A stretch of DNA of 64,000 nucleotides from Promicromonospora iranensis (GCF_028994805.1 NZ_JAJQQP010000017.1:62959-126958); one strand, 5' to 3'; shown: positions 1 to 11,983, counted from the first letter of the stretch. Numbers and translations are program-made. The notes: generated from the sequence alone by a model not told the origin.

Positions 1-731
1 TCGAGCTCGATGTCGCCGGCGAGATCGGTCCGCACGACCTTCCGCTCGGACTGGTGCTCGCCCACGACGCCGCTCTCCCACAGCTCCCGGAACCGCTCGC
101 TCGACTCCAGCAGGTCCGTGACCAGGGCGCGCACGCGGTCGTCGGCGGGGTACCGGCCGTGCACCCGGCGCAGGTCCGCCACGAGGGACGCCTCGAACCC
201 GGTGCGGCTGCCCGACCGGACGACGATCGGCTGTTCGCCCTCGTCCAGCGTGTCCCCGGAGAAGAGCGCCCGGATCAGGTTCCGGCCGCGACCCTTCGGG
301 CCCGGCTCACCCTGCAGCGCCGCCCACAGCGGGCTCCACGTCACGAGGTCCCACGACGCGGTGAAGACCGCCAGCGGGACCTCCCCGAGCCGGGCGATCA
401 GGCGCTGGACCCCGGGCGGGATGTGCGCGGGCACCTCGCGGGGCGACGGCGGCAGCAGCCCCGCGACCACGAACAGGTGGTCACGCTCCGCGTCGGTGAG
501 CTGGAGCGCGCGGGCGAGCGCCGCCGCGACCTGGCTGGACGGCCGTGTGGCACGCCCCTGCTCCAGGCGGACGACGTAGTCGACGCTCAGCCCGGCCAGC
601 GAGGCCAGCTCCTCGCGCCGCAACCCCGACGTCCGGCGCGACGGGTCGAGGGGGAACCCGACGTCGACGGGCGAGAGGCGGTCACGCCAGGCGTGCAGGA
701 GCGTCCCGAGGTCAGTCTGCGAACCGTGCAT
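1..731 (-). CDS. XRE-family regulator with MmyB-like domain, 3' end outside the window
   Basis: Reading the minus strand from an ATG at 731, an open frame runs to the window edge, so the C-terminus is missing. Residues about 25-65 form an XRE helix-turn-helix (RRTSGLRREELASLAGLS, then a YVVRLEQGR recognition segment). The rest matches the MmyB-like ligand-binding domain common in actinomycete regulators (TASWDLVTWSPLWAAL, FRELWESG). Members of this family usually repress a divergent oxidoreductase gene, and an SDR gene starts divergently 101 bp away. Role and target are inference. A GACACT hexamer lies six bases before the ATG with no Shine-Dalgarno, so the message may be leaderless. Confidence 0.88.
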   Translation of the reverse strand, partial: MHGSQTDLGTLLHAWRDRLSPVDVGFPLDPSRRTSGLRREELASLAGLSVDYVVRLEQGRATRPSSQVAAALARALQLTDAERDHLFVVAGLLPPSPREVPAHIPPGVQRLIARLGEVPLAVFTASWDLVTWSPLWAALQGEPGPKGRGRNLIRALFSGDTLDEGEQPIVVRSGSRTGFEASLVADLRRVHGRYPADDRVRALVTDLLESSERFRELWESGVVGEHQSERKVVRTDLAGDIEL

Positions 732-832
732 CACGCCAGTGTCGCAGCGGCAGCACGATCCTGGGTGGTACTGCTGGTCCGTACGTCCAGGCGGGCCTGG
801 TCCTCCCCACGGCGACGCCGCAGAGTCGGGGC

Positions 833-1525
833 ATGACGACAACACTGATCACCGGTGCCAACAAGAGCCTCGGACACGAGACCGCCCGCCGCCTCATCGA
901 GGCCGGGCACACGGTCTGGATGAGCGCCCGCGACCCCGAACGCGGTCAGCGGGCCGCGGACGCGCTCGGCGGGCGGTTCGTACAGCTCGACGTGACGAGC
1001 GACGCGTCGGTCGCCCGTGCGGCCGAGACGATCGCGGCGGCCGGCGGCATCGACGTCCTGATCAACAATGCGGGCGTGCTGGGCCCGACCAGGCCGGCCG
1101 CCGAGCTCACCGCAGAGGACGCCCTGAGCGTCTACGACACCAACGTCTTCGGCATCATCCGCATGATCCGGGCCTTCGCCCCCATCCTGCGCCGGTCGAC
1201 CGCTCCCACCATCGTCAACGTGACCAGCGGCCTGGGGTCCTTCAGTGCCGTGCACGATCCCGAGCGCGTCGAGTTCGAGGTCCTCGCCCCGCTCTACACG
1301 TCCTCGAAGTCAGCGGTCACGATGCTCACCGTGCAGTACGCCAGGGCCTTCCCCGAGATGCGGGTCAACGCCGCCGACCCCGGCTACACCGCCACCGACT
1401 TCAACGGCCACGGCGGCCACCAGACGGTCCAGGAGGGCACCGACGCGATCGTCGAGCTGGCCACCCGCGACGGCAAGGGTCCGACGGGCACGTACATCGA
1501 CCGCTTCGGCGTCGCGCCCTTCTGA
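833..1525 (+). CDS. Short-chain dehydrogenase/reductase (SDR)
   Basis: A 230-residue classical SDR. The cofactor motif TGANKSLG sits at residues 7-14, the NNAG motif near residue 80, and the catalytic Ser and YTSSK motif near residues 130-160, so the enzyme should be an NAD(P)-dependent oxidoreductase. The substrate cannot be told from sequence. The length is normal for the family. The ATG at 833 gives the correct N-terminus (MTTTLITGAN); the longer upstream open frame carries no family sequence. It is divergent from the MmyB-like regulator, which by family precedent probably controls it, and convergent with the TetR gene across a strong terminator. Confidence 0.93.
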   Translation: MTTTLITGANKSLGHETARRLIEAGHTVWMSARDPERGQRAADALGGRFVQLDVTSDASVARAAETIAAAGGIDVLINNAGVLGPTRPAAELTAEDALSVYDTNVFGIIRMIRAFAPILRRSTAPTIVNVTSGLGSFSAVHDPERVEFEVLAPLYTSSKSAVTMLTVQYARAFPEMRVNAADPGYTATDFNGHGGHQTVQEGTDAIVELATRDGKGPTGTYIDRFGVAPF

Positions 1526-1531
1526 CGTCCT

Positions 1532-1563
1532 GGCGGGGGAGCGCCGGTCAGCGCTCCCCCGCC
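1532..1563. terminator. Bidirectional terminator between SDR and TetR genes
   Basis: Perfect 13-bp inverted repeat: GGCGGGGGAGCGC at 1532-1544, a 6-base loop, and its complement at 1551-1563. It lies just after the SDR stop and overlaps the last codons of the convergent TetR gene, so it can serve both. Confidence 0.8.
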
Positions 1564-2168
1564 GGCAGGTCGCGGCCGATCAGCCGGGAGATCGCCACCT
1601 CGGTGGCGCCGGCCATGTCGACGGAGCCGGGCTCCAGCAGCCACTGGAGCTGCAGGCCGTCCATGGTCGCGACGATCACCCGGGCGGTCGTCCCGGTATC
1701 GACATCGGCGGCCACCTCCCCCCGCTGCTGCGCCTCGTCGAGAGCCTCGACCAGCAGGGCGTGCAACCCCTGGTAGCGGCCGCGGAACCAGTCCTGCGCG
1801 GGGTGCTGGGCCGTCACGCTCTCCGCCGCGAGCACGGTGTAGAGCCGCACGATGCCCTCGCGCTCCGTGTTGCGCCGCACGGTCTCGACGAGGTGGCGCA
1901 GGAACGCCAGGCCGCGGGGACGTTCGTTGCCGAGCTCCTCGATGTCCGTGGAGTCGCGCAGGTCGAGCACCCCGGTGAGCAGGCTCGCCTTGGACGAGAA
2001 GTAGTGCAGCACCCCGGCCTGGGTCAGCCCCACCCGGTCGGCGATCTCGGCCAGCGAGGCGCTCTGGTAGCCGCGCTCGGCGAACGTCTCCATGGCGATG
2101 CGCAGGATCTCCGCCCGGCGCTCCACGGGAGGCCGCCGCACCCTGGTTCTCCCGCCTTCTCGTGTCAT
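1548..2168 (-). CDS. TetR-family transcriptional regulator
   Basis: A 206-residue TetR regulator. The N-terminal helix-turn-helix is clear (ETFAERGYQSASLAEIADRV, then GVLHYFSSKASLL), followed by an all-helical ligand domain. I chose the ATG at 2168 because a TAGACT -10 hexamer ends seven bases before it and there is no Shine-Dalgarno, a leaderless arrangement. A longer GTG start at 2210 is possible. It is divergent from the GH30 gene. A perfect 12-bp inverted repeat lies between the two genes, so autoregulation plus control of GH30 is likely. That is inference from position. Confidence 0.92.
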   Translation of the reverse strand: MTREGGRTRVRRPPVERRAEILRIAMETFAERGYQSASLAEIADRVGLTQAGVLHYFSSKASLLTGVLDLRDSTDIEELGNERPRGLAFLRHLVETVRRNTEREGIVRLYTVLAAESVTAQHPAQDWFRGRYQGLHALLVEALDEAQQRGEVAADVDTGTTARVIVATMDGLQLQWLLEPGSVDMAGATEVAISRLIGRDLPAGER

Positions 2169-2175
2169 CCGAGCG

Positions 2176-2181
2176 AGTCTA
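2176..2181 (-). promoter_or_regulatory. -10 hexamer of leaderless TetR transcript
   Basis: TAGACT read on the minus strand, seven bases upstream of the ATG at 2168. It fits the actinobacterial TAnnnT -10 element with transcription starting at the start codon. Confidence 0.5.
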
Positions 2182-2230
2182 CGGACCCGGTCCGCCCTGC
2201 TCCCCGCCACCCTCTCGGGTACAGGATCCT

Positions 2231-2258
2231 GCTACCTACCGAACACTCGGTAGGTAGC
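2231..2258. promoter_or_regulatory. TetR-type operator between tetR and GH30 genes
   Basis: A perfect inverted repeat: GCTACCTACCGA at 2231-2242, spacer ACAC, and the exact complement TCGGTAGGTAGC at 2247-2258. Size and symmetry are typical for TetR dimer pairs. It lies 40 bases before the GH30 start and about 60 before the TetR start. Confidence 0.8.
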
Positions 2259-2298
2259 GGTACGATCGGCGCACCAGCCACCCACCGAGGGAGTCGCA

Positions 2299-4191
2299 AT
2301 GACGCGCACCACCCGCACAGGGACCATCCGGATGACGCTCGCCACGCTGAGCGTCCTGGCCGTCGGCGCCGCCGGCATCGGCCCGGCCGCAGCCCCCGCC
2401 GCCGCCGCGCCGACCACCGCGCACGTCTGGGTCACGACCGCCGACGGCACCCGCAAGCTCGCCGACGGCGGCAACCTCAGCTTCGACACCGGCCCGCAGG
2501 CCGTCGACCTCCGCGTGCACCCGGACCAGGTCGCCCAGCGCTTCACCGGCGCCGGCGCCTCCGTCACCGAGGCCTCCGCGGCGCTGATCAGCGCCCTGCC
2601 CGCCGGCACCCGCGACAGCCTGCTGCGGTCGCTGTTCTCCCGCACGGGCGACGGCATCGGCCTGAACTACCTGCGCCAGCCGCTCGGCAGCACCGACTTC
2701 AACTCCGGCAGCTTCTACACCTACGAGGACACGCCCGGGCAGTTCAGCATCGCCCGCGACCAGCAGCAGATCCTGCCCGTGCTGCGCCAGGCGCTCGCGA
2801 TCAACCCGGGCATCCGGTTCATGGGCAGCCCGTGGACCGCCCCGGCCTGGATGAAGACCGGCGGTTCCCTGAACGGTGGCAGCCTGCGTGCCGAGAACTA
2901 CGACGAGTACGCCGACTACCTGGTCCGGGCGATCCAGGCCTACGCGCAGCAGGGCGTGCCGCTCAGCGACCTCACCGTCCAGAACGAACCGCTCTTCGCC
3001 ACGAGCTACCCCTCCATGAGCATGTCCGCGGCCGAGCAGGCGGAGTTCTTCCGGGTCCTCGACGGGGCGCTGACCCGTGCCGGACTGGGCACCCAGCTCT
3101 TCGCCTACGACCACAACTGGGACCGTCCCGACTACCCGCTGGAGGTCTTCGCCGGCACTCAGGGCATCTCCCGCGTGGCCGGTGCCGCCTTCCACTGCTA
3201 CGGCGGCTCCCCCGAGGCCCAGGCGCAGATCGTGGCGACCGGCAAGCGGGTCTACTTCACCGAGTGCTCCGGCACCGACAGCGAGAACGCCGCAGGAACC
3301 TTCGGCGACACGCTCGTCTGGCACGCGGAGAACCTCGTGGTACGGAACATGCGCAACGGCGGCGAGACGGTCATCAACTGGAACCTCGCGCTCGACCAGG
3401 ACGGCGGACCGCACCAGGGGCACTGCGACACACGCTGCAACGGTGTCGTCGAGATCGCCGGAGGCACGGTCACCCGCAACGCCGAGTTCTACACGCTCGG
3501 CCACCTCAGCAAGTTCGTCGACGCCGGCGCCCGCCGCATCGGCTCGACCAGCGAGCAGCCCGGCGGGCTCCAGAACGTCGTCTTCCAGAACCCGGACGGG
3601 ACCCGCGTCGCCTACGTCGTGAACGCCTCCTCCGGCAGCCGCACCTTCTCGATCACCGACGAGGGCCGATCGCTGACCCACACCCTGCCCGGCCGGGCGG
3701 TCGCCACCTACACGTGGGACCCGCAGTCGAGCACCGCCCCGGCCGATCCGGACCCGGCCGGCTGGTACCAGGTGGCGTCGTCCGTGAGCGGCAAGTGCCT
3801 CGACGCGGCCGGCTGGGGCACCGCCGACGGGACCGGGCTGCAGCAGTGGGCCTGTGGCGATGCCGGCCAGGCCAACCAGCGCTGGCGCTTCACACCCACC
3901 TCGGGCGGCTACTACCAGGTGCTGAGCCAGCACGCCGGCAAGGTCTGGGACGTGGCCGGCGGCCCGGGCGCCGTCGCCGACGGGACCTCGGTGCATCTCT
4001 GGTCGTACGTCGGGGGCACCAACCAGCAGTGGCGGCCGATGGCGACCGGCGCCGGCCTCAGCTTCACCGCCCGGCACAGCGGCCTGTGCCTCACGCTGGG
4101 CACGGCGACCGGGACCGACGGGACCCGGTTCACCCAGCAGCCCTGCACCGGCGCGGCCACCCAGGTCTTCCGGCTCGGGCAGGTGGGCTGA
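2299..4191 (+). CDS. Secreted GH30-family glycosidase with C-terminal ricin-B lectin (CBM13)
   Basis: A 630-residue secreted enzyme. A signal peptide with a hydrophobic core spans residues 10-38. The GH30 (beta-glucosylceramidase/endo-beta-1,6-glucanase type) barrel and beta-sandwich cover about 50-475. The acid/base is Glu230 in TVQNEP and the nucleophile is Glu322 in VYFTECSG. A short Pro-rich linker leads to a ricin-type lectin/CBM13 domain (about 488-628) with its QRW and QQW repeats. It should hydrolyse beta-linked glucan or a related glycan outside the cell, but substrate specificity within GH30 cannot be assigned here. A GAGGGAG Shine-Dalgarno precedes the ATG. It is single-gene, flanked by the TetR operator and a strong terminator. 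Confidence 0.93.
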   Translation: MTRTTRTGTIRMTLATLSVLAVGAAGIGPAAAPAAAAPTTAHVWVTTADGTRKLADGGNLSFDTGPQAVDLRVHPDQVAQRFTGAGASVTEASAALISALPAGTRDSLLRSLFSRTGDGIGLNYLRQPLGSTDFNSGSFYTYEDTPGQFSIARDQQQILPVLRQALAINPGIRFMGSPWTAPAWMKTGGSLNGGSLRAENYDEYADYLVRAIQAYAQQGVPLSDLTVQNEPLFATSYPSMSMSAAEQAEFFRVLDGALTRAGLGTQLFAYDHNWDRPDYPLEVFAGTQGISRVAGAAFHCYGGSPEAQAQIVATGKRVYFTECSGTDSENAAGTFGDTLVWHAENLVVRNMRNGGETVINWNLALDQDGGPHQGHCDTRCNGVVEIAGGTVTRNAEFYTLGHLSKFVDAGARRIGSTSEQPGGLQNVVFQNPDGTRVAYVVNASSGSRTFSITDEGRSLTHTLPGRAVATYTWDPQSSTAPADPDPAGWYQVASSVSGKCLDAAGWGTADGTGLQQWACGDAGQANQRWRFTPTSGGYYQVLSQHAGKVWDVAGGPGAVADGTSVHLWSYVGGTNQQWRPMATGAGLSFTARHSGLCLTLGTATGTDGTRFTQQPCTGAATQVFRLGQVG

Positions 4192-4195
4192 GCCG

Positions 4196-4234
4196 GTCGT
4201 GCGGGAGCCACGCGGCACGGGGCTCCCGCACGAC
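4196..4234. terminator. Bidirectional terminator between GH30 gene and thi operon
   Basis: Perfect 14-bp inverted repeat (GTCGTGCGGGAGCC at 4196-4209, complement at 4221-4234, 11-base loop) in the 46-bp gap between two convergent genes. Confidence 0.82.
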
Positions 4235-4237
4235 AGG

Positions 4238-7699
<3,462 letters not shown>

Positions 7700-7702
7700 T
7701 GC

Positions 7703-7790
7703 TTGGCTCCCTTCGCTGGCATGACCCAGATCAGGTTCGACGGTCGGCGCCCCGCGCCCTCTCAGCCCCGTCCGGGGCTCCCGTGCACGC
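7703..7790 (-). promoter_or_regulatory. TPP riboswitch
   Basis: Minus-strand sequence carries the diagnostic TPP aptamer elements: CTGAGA (complement of 7760-7765) after a GC stem, and the ACCTGATCTGGGTCATGCC segment (complement of about 7717-7736), followed by the purine-rich GCGAAGGGAG. That last segment doubles as the Shine-Dalgarno of thiO, so control by sequestering the ribosome site is likely. It lies directly upstream of the thiamine biosynthesis operon. Confidence 0.96.
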
Positions 7791-7819
7791 CACAACGATA
7801 GCCCTCCACGCGCGGGTCC

Positions 7820-7825
7820 TAAACT
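7820..7825 (+). promoter_or_regulatory. -10 hexamer of leaderless thiE transcript
   Basis: TAAACT seven bases before the GTG of thiE. No Shine-Dalgarno is present in the 42-bp gap to the riboswitch, so thiE appears leaderless and outside direct riboswitch control. Confidence 0.5.
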
Positions 7826-7832
7826 CGCGGTC

Positions 7833-8480
7833 GTGGATCCCCGTACCCGGCTCGCCGACGCCCGCCTCTACCTCTGCACGGACGCCCGGCAGGACACCGG
7901 CGACCTCGAACCTTTCCTGCACGCGGCACTGGAGGGGGGTGTCGACGTCGTCCAGCTGCGGGACAAGTCGCTCGAGGCGGCCCGCGAGATCGAGCTGCAC
8001 GCGCTCGTCGCCCGGATCGCCGCCGAGCACGGCGCGCTGTGGGCGGTCAACGACCGGGCCGACGTCGCACGGCTCGCCGGGGCGCCGGTGGTGCACATGG
8101 GCCAGGGCGACCTGCCGTCGGACGCCGTGCAGAGCCTGCTGGGCGACGACCCCGTGCTGGGCCGGTCCACCCACTCCCTCGACCAGGCGCTGGCGGCCGA
8201 GGCCGACCCGCGCGTCGACTACCTCTGCGTCGGGCCCGTGTGGGCCACACCGACCAAGCCGGGCCGTCCGGCCGTGGGCCTCGACCTGGTGCGCGACGTC
8301 GCCGCCCGGGTGCCGGGCACGCCCTGGTTCGCCATCGGCGGGGTCGACGCCGCCCGGCTGGACCAGGTGCTCGACGCCGGGGCGCGCCGCGTCGTCGTCG
8401 TGCGCGCCATCACGCAGGCGGACGACCCCCGGGCCGCCGCCGCCGAGCTGCGTCGCCGGATCACGAGCGCTGACCGATAG
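7833..8480 (+). CDS. thiE: Thiamine-phosphate synthase ThiE
   Basis: A 215-residue TIM-barrel enzyme with family motifs VVQLRDKS (about 39-46), [29 protein letters not shown] and IGGVD. It joins the pyrimidine pyrophosphate and thiazole phosphate to make thiamine phosphate. The GTG at 7833 places the family N-terminus correctly. It is divergent from the thi operon, and the TPP riboswitch lies on the other strand, so any thiamine regulation of thiE would need a different route. Confidence 0.95.
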   Translation: MDPRTRLADARLYLCTDARQDTGDLEPFLHAALEGGVDVVQLRDKSLEAAREIELHALVARIAAEHGALWAVNDRADVARLAGAPVVHMGQGDLPSDAVQSLLGDDPVLGRSTHSLDQALAAEADPRVDYLCVGPVWATPTKPGRPAVGLDLVRDVAARVPGTPWFAIGGVDAARLDQVLDAGARRVVVVRAITQADDPRAAAAELRRRITSADR

Positions 8481-8501
8481 CGATGAGTTTCGGCAGCGCT
8501 C
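8465..8501 (+). terminator. Terminator after thiE
   Basis: An imperfect hairpin overlaps the thiE stop: GAGCGCTG plus CCGA (one bulged A) pairs with TCGG plus CAGCGCTC ending at 8501. Confidence 0.55.
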
Positions 8502-8546
8502 CTCGTCCGTCACCACGACACCATCCCGACACCCGAGGAGAACATC

Positions 8547-9125
8547 ATGGCCGCCACCTACACCTGGGACGTCTTCTCCACCCTTGACGGCTACGGGTCC
8601 TACGGCCCTGACGGCGACTGGGGCGGCTACTGGGGAAAGCAGGGGCCGGAGTTCCTCGACCGGCGTCGTCACGTGCTGCGCGAGGAACAGCGGATGGTGC
8701 TGGGAGCCACCACGTTCCGGCAGTTCGTGGAGCTGCTGGGGCCCGTACCGGAGGCCGACCTCGACCCGGTGAACTCCCGCGTGCGCAGCATGCCGACGAC
8801 CGTCCTGTCGAGCACGCTCGACGGAGACGTCACCTGGCCGGACGCGACGGTCGTCGCGGGCGACGCCGCCGCGCTCGTCGCCCGCCTCAAGGCGGAGTCC
8901 GACGTCCCGCTCCGCTCGCACGGCAGCCTGTCGCTGAACCGTGCGCTGATGGCGGCGGGGCTCGTCGACCGCGTCCAGCTGACGATCTTTCCCGTCATCA
9001 GCGGCAGGACCGGGACCGATCCGGTCTTCGCCGAGGCGGACGACTTCGATCTCGAGCTGATCGAGAGCCGGACGCTCGACGGCCACACCCAGGAGCTCAC
9101 CTACCGACCGGTCCTGCACGGCTGA
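8547..9125 (+). CDS. Dihydrofolate reductase-like (RibD C-terminal) protein
   Basis: A 192-residue protein of the DHFR/RibD C-terminal fold. It starts with a family-like segment (DVFSTLDGYGS) and has the conserved ERR..LGATTFR and HGSLSLNRALMAAGLVDR regions, the latter being the pyridine-nucleotide contact of this family. It is probably an NADPH-dependent reductase; the substrate is unknown, and such stand-alone genes are not folate enzymes by default. A clear CGAGGAGAAC Shine-Dalgarno precedes the ATG. It stands alone between two terminators. Confidence 0.88.
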   Translation: MAATYTWDVFSTLDGYGSYGPDGDWGGYWGKQGPEFLDRRRHVLREEQRMVLGATTFRQFVELLGPVPEADLDPVNSRVRSMPTTVLSSTLDGDVTWPDATVVAGDAAALVARLKAESDVPLRSHGSLSLNRALMAAGLVDRVQLTIFPVISGRTGTDPVFAEADDFDLELIESRTLDGHTQELTYRPVLHG

Positions 9126-9134
9126 CCGCGAACC

Positions 9135-9171
9135 GTCTCGCCGTCCGACAGCCGTTGACGTACGGCGAGAC
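9135..9171 (+). terminator. Terminator after the DHFR-like gene
   Basis: Perfect 10-bp inverted repeat GTCTCGCCGT (9135-9144) with its complement at 9162-9171, 17-base loop, just after the stop codon. Confidence 0.55.
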
Positions 9172-9251
9172 CGCTCATTAGCCTCCGTGTGGCCGGTGGC
9201 GCGTCTCGTCGCGGATGCCGGCCTTGTGGCCCCGGACGAAGGAGTTCCGCC

Positions 9252-10511
9252 ATGCGTACCCCGATCACCCGCCGCACCCTGCTCGTCTCCGGCGCCGCCG
9301 TCGGCGCCTCCACCCTGCTGGGCGCACCGGCCGCGAGCGCCGAGGCCCGCGGGGGCCACGCCGCACTCGTGACGCCGGTCGCCGAGGTGCTCGACGGCGG
9401 TGAGCAGGTGACCTCGCTGGTCATCTCCTCGCCCGCGCTGAGCCGCGCGGAACGGTCGTCGCTCGGCGCGTCGACGTTCACCGTGCGCGTCACCGCCACC
9501 AACCCGCTCAGCGGCGAGGTCGCCTACGAGCAGGACCGCCGGGTGACCGCGGCGAGCTGGACGCGCCGTGGCGCGATCAGCCTGGAGCTCGAGCACGGGT
9601 GGGGGGTCGACGGCGGCAGCACCCTGCAGTACACGGGCCCGTACGGCCGCAACGTGGTCCTGGACCTCGATCACGCGATCACGCAGGTGGAACCGCTGCG
9701 CGCCAGGGGTGCGGGCGGCCCGGTCGTGCTCGACTCGTTCCGCCAGGGCTCTCTGGCCGATCCGGAGGTCGACGCCTTCACCCGCCACGCGACGGCGTCG
9801 GGCCTGAACTACCGGCTGTTCTCGCCCGCGGGTCGACGCGACCGCGACGGTGCGGCGCTCGTCGTCTGGCTGCACGGTGGGGGCGAGGGCGGGCTGGTGA
9901 CCGAGGACGGGCGCGTCTACTACGACAACGAGACGCAGCTGCGGGCCAACCGTGGCGCGCTCGGCTTCGCCACGCCGGAGGCCCAGGAGCTCTTCGGCGG
10001 CGCCTACGTGCTCGCACCGCAGTCGACGTCCGCCTGGATGCTCGACGGCGACGGCTTCGCGCCGCTCGTCCTGGAGGCGATCGAGGAGGTCGCCGCGGCG
10101 CACCGGATCGACGCGAGCCGGATCCACGTCGTCGGCTGCTCCAACGGCGGGTACATGTCGCTGAAGATGGTCGCCGAGCATCCCGGGATGTTCGCCACCT
10201 CCGTGCCGATCTGCTGCGGGATCGGCGCCCGCGACGGCTCCGACACCTACTTCGTCTCCGACGCCGAGCTCGCGGCGATGACGACCCCGACGTGGCTCGT
10301 GGCCTCGGCCGACGACACCACCCTGGACCCGGAGGACAACACCGTCCACGCCCACGAGCGGATCGACGGCTCGATCATGACCATGTACGACGGTGTCACC
10401 CGGGACGGGAACACGTACCCCGGTCACTGGTCCTGGATCTACGTCGCCCGCAACGACCCGCGCCATGACGGCACGAGCATCTGGGAGTGGATGGCGGCGT
10501 CCGAGCGCTAG
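9252..10511 (+). CDS. Tat-exported alpha/beta-hydrolase (esterase/depolymerase-like)
   Basis: A 419-residue protein. A twin-arginine signal (ITRRTLL at residues 5-11, hydrophobic stretch, ASA cleavage site near 30) predicts export of a folded enzyme. The N-terminal 35-160 region is an immunoglobulin-like module. The C-terminal alpha/beta-hydrolase has a WLHGGGEGG oxyanion region near 206-214 and nucleophile Ser297 in GCSNGG. It resembles secreted peptidase/esterase proteins annotated as PHB depolymerase-like or S9-like; substrate not known. The ATG at 9252 follows a GAAGGAG Shine-Dalgarno. It ends three bases before the convergent MBL gene. Confidence 0.85.
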   Translation: MRTPITRRTLLVSGAAVGASTLLGAPAASAEARGGHAALVTPVAEVLDGGEQVTSLVISSPALSRAERSSLGASTFTVRVTATNPLSGEVAYEQDRRVTAASWTRRGAISLELEHGWGVDGGSTLQYTGPYGRNVVLDLDHAITQVEPLRARGAGGPVVLDSFRQGSLADPEVDAFTRHATASGLNYRLFSPAGRRDRDGAALVVWLHGGGEGGLVTEDGRVYYDNETQLRANRGALGFATPEAQELFGGAYVLAPQSTSAWMLDGDGFAPLVLEAIEEVAAAHRIDASRIHVVGCSNGGYMSLKMVAEHPGMFATSVPICCGIGARDGSDTYFVSDAELAAMTTPTWLVASADDTTLDPEDNTVHAHERIDGSIMTMYDGVTRDGNTYPGHWSWIYVARNDPRHDGTSIWEWMAASER

Positions 10512-10514
10512 AGC

Positions 10515-11282
10515 TCAGCGGCGCACCAGACGGTCACCCATCCCTGCCTCGTCGAAGGCCGCCACGGTGGTCCGCAGGTCCTCGGAGAAGTGGGCCCAGC
10601 TGTCGACGTGGGCGATGAGCACCCGCCGTGCGTCGAGCAGGCGCGCCGCTTCCACCGCGCGCTCCGCGTCGAGCGTCAGCAGGTCGGGCTCGTCCCGCAC
10701 CACCGGCATACGGACGGCACCGGCGAACAACACGGCCTCCTCGACGTCGAACCGCTCGGCGACCTCGCGGACGACGTCGAGCGAGGCGTTGTCACCGCTG
10801 ATGTACACGACCGGAAGGCCGTCGCCGGTGAGCACGAACCCGATCACGTCACCGACGACCGGTTGCGAACCGTCCGGTCCGTGCTGGGCGCGCGTGGCGG
10901 TGACGGTGATGCTCCCGCCGCCCGGGCGCGGGACGTCGATCGCCTCCCACGGCGCCACCCCGCGCGCGGTCCCGCCCAGGCGCGCCGCCCCGCTGAGGGT
11001 CGTCAGCGTGAGAGGGACGTCGGCGAGAAAGGCCCGTCCCGCGTTGTCGAGATTGTCCGCGTGCTCGTCGTGTGACAGGAGGACCGCGTCCACCGCGCCC
11101 ACGTCGTCGGCGGTGACCGGCGAGCCGACGGTGCGCTCCAGGGGCGACGCGCCGGGATAGGTGCCCGCCGGGTCGAAGGTCGGGTCGGTCAGCAGGCGCA
11201 GCCCGCCGTACTCGACCAGGACGGTGGGTCCACTGATCACACGGGCGAGGAACTGCTCGGACGCCGTCGACGGCTCAGACAT
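10515..11282 (-). CDS. MBL-fold metallohydrolase (UlaG-like)
   Basis: A 255-residue metallo-beta-lactamase-fold protein of the UlaG-like branch. The metal motif is LLSHDEHADN at about 69-77. The usual HxHxDH is altered to HDEH.DN, as in a subset of actinomycete homologues, so metal content may differ. Further motifs are ATRAQHGPDG, YISGDN and the C-terminal AHVDSWAHF. It is probably a cytoplasmic hydrolase of unknown substrate. A GAGGGAG site precedes the ATG. It is divergent from the CGNR gene with 89 bp between. Confidence 0.87.
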   Translation of the reverse strand: MSEPSTASEQFLARVISGPTVLVEYGGLRLLTDPTFDPAGTYPGASPLERTVGSPVTADDVGAVDAVLLSHDEHADNLDNAGRAFLADVPLTLTTLSGAARLGGTARGVAPWEAIDVPRPGGGSITVTATRAQHGPDGSQPVVGDVIGFVLTGDGLPVVYISGDNASLDVVREVAERFDVEEAVLFAGAVRMPVVRDEPDLLTLDAERAVEAARLLDARRVLIAHVDSWAHFSEDLRTTVAAFDEAGMGDRLVRR

Positions 11283-11359
11283 CTTGTCTCCCTCTCATGG
11301 AAGCTCCGGCACGTTGCCGTGATGACTCTACGCGACACCTCACGGCAAAACGCAAGCTG

Positions 11360-11365
11360 TAGCAT
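11360..11365 (+). promoter_or_regulatory. -10 hexamer of leaderless CGNR-gene transcript
   Basis: TAGCAT six bases before the GTG at 11372, with no Shine-Dalgarno. Confidence 0.5.
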
Positions 11366-11371
11366 GAGGAC

Positions 11372-11983
11372 GTGCCCAGCCCGTCGACCCCACCCGCAGA
11401 GCTGCCACCGCCCGCACCCGGCGCAGCCGAGCACCGCGCGCTCGACCTCGCGAACTCCCTCGTCCAGGTCCCCGGCGGCGGCACGGTGGACGCGCTGGCG
11501 ACGCCCGGGACGGCGACCGCATGGCTGGTCGAGCGCGACCTCGCACCCCCCGGCTCACCGCTCCAGGAATACTGCGCATCCCGCCTGACCGGGCTACGTG
11601 GGCAGATCCGCGAGCTGTTCCGCTCGGTCACCACGGGAGCCGCTCCGTCGGCGGAGACACTGGACGGCATCAACGCGGCGCTCCGCCTGGTCCCCGCGAC
11701 CGAGGTGCTGCGCTGGGAGCCGGATCACGGGCTCGTCCGAGCGGCCGTCCATCCGGTCACCCAGGTGGTCGAGCACGCGATGGCGGCGCTGGCGGCGGAC
11801 GCGGTCGGCCTGGTCACCCGTCCCGAGGCGGCGTCGCTGGCCGCCTGCAGCGCCAGGTCGTGCAGCCGGTTCTTCCTGCGGACCCACGCCCGCCGCCACT
11901 GGTGCTCCACCCGCTGCGGCAACCGGGTGCGCGCCGCCCGGGCCTACGCACGCCGTAGCCCTGCGGAGCCCGCGGCGCGCTGA
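11372..11983 (+). CDS. CGNR zinc-finger (ABATE-domain) protein
   Basis: A 203-residue protein with the stress-induced ABATE N-terminal region (HRALDLANSLV at about 21-31) and the C-terminal CGNR zinc finger (CSARSCSRFF, then WCSTRCGNRVRAARAYAR), which supplies four Cys. The family is thought to be DNA-binding regulators, often beside oxidoreductase or hydrolase genes. Here it is divergent from an MBL hydrolase, a plausible target. The GTG start is supported by the leaderless -10 at 11360. Confidence 0.9.
   Translation: MPSPSTPPAELPPPAPGAAEHRALDLANSLVQVPGGGTVDALATPGTATAWLVERDLAPPGSPLQEYCASRLTGLRGQIRELFRSVTTGAAPSAETLDGINAALRLVPATEVLRWEPDHGLVRAAVHPVTQVVEHAMAALAADAVGLVTRPEAASLAACSARSCSRFFLRTHARRHWCSTRCGNRVRAARAYARRSPAEPAAR

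Noticed and set aside
7731-10466. Long minus-strand open frame of about 900 codons opposite thiE, the DHFR-like gene and the esterase
   Set aside because: All three plus-strand genes are clear family members; the antisense frame has only skewed composition.
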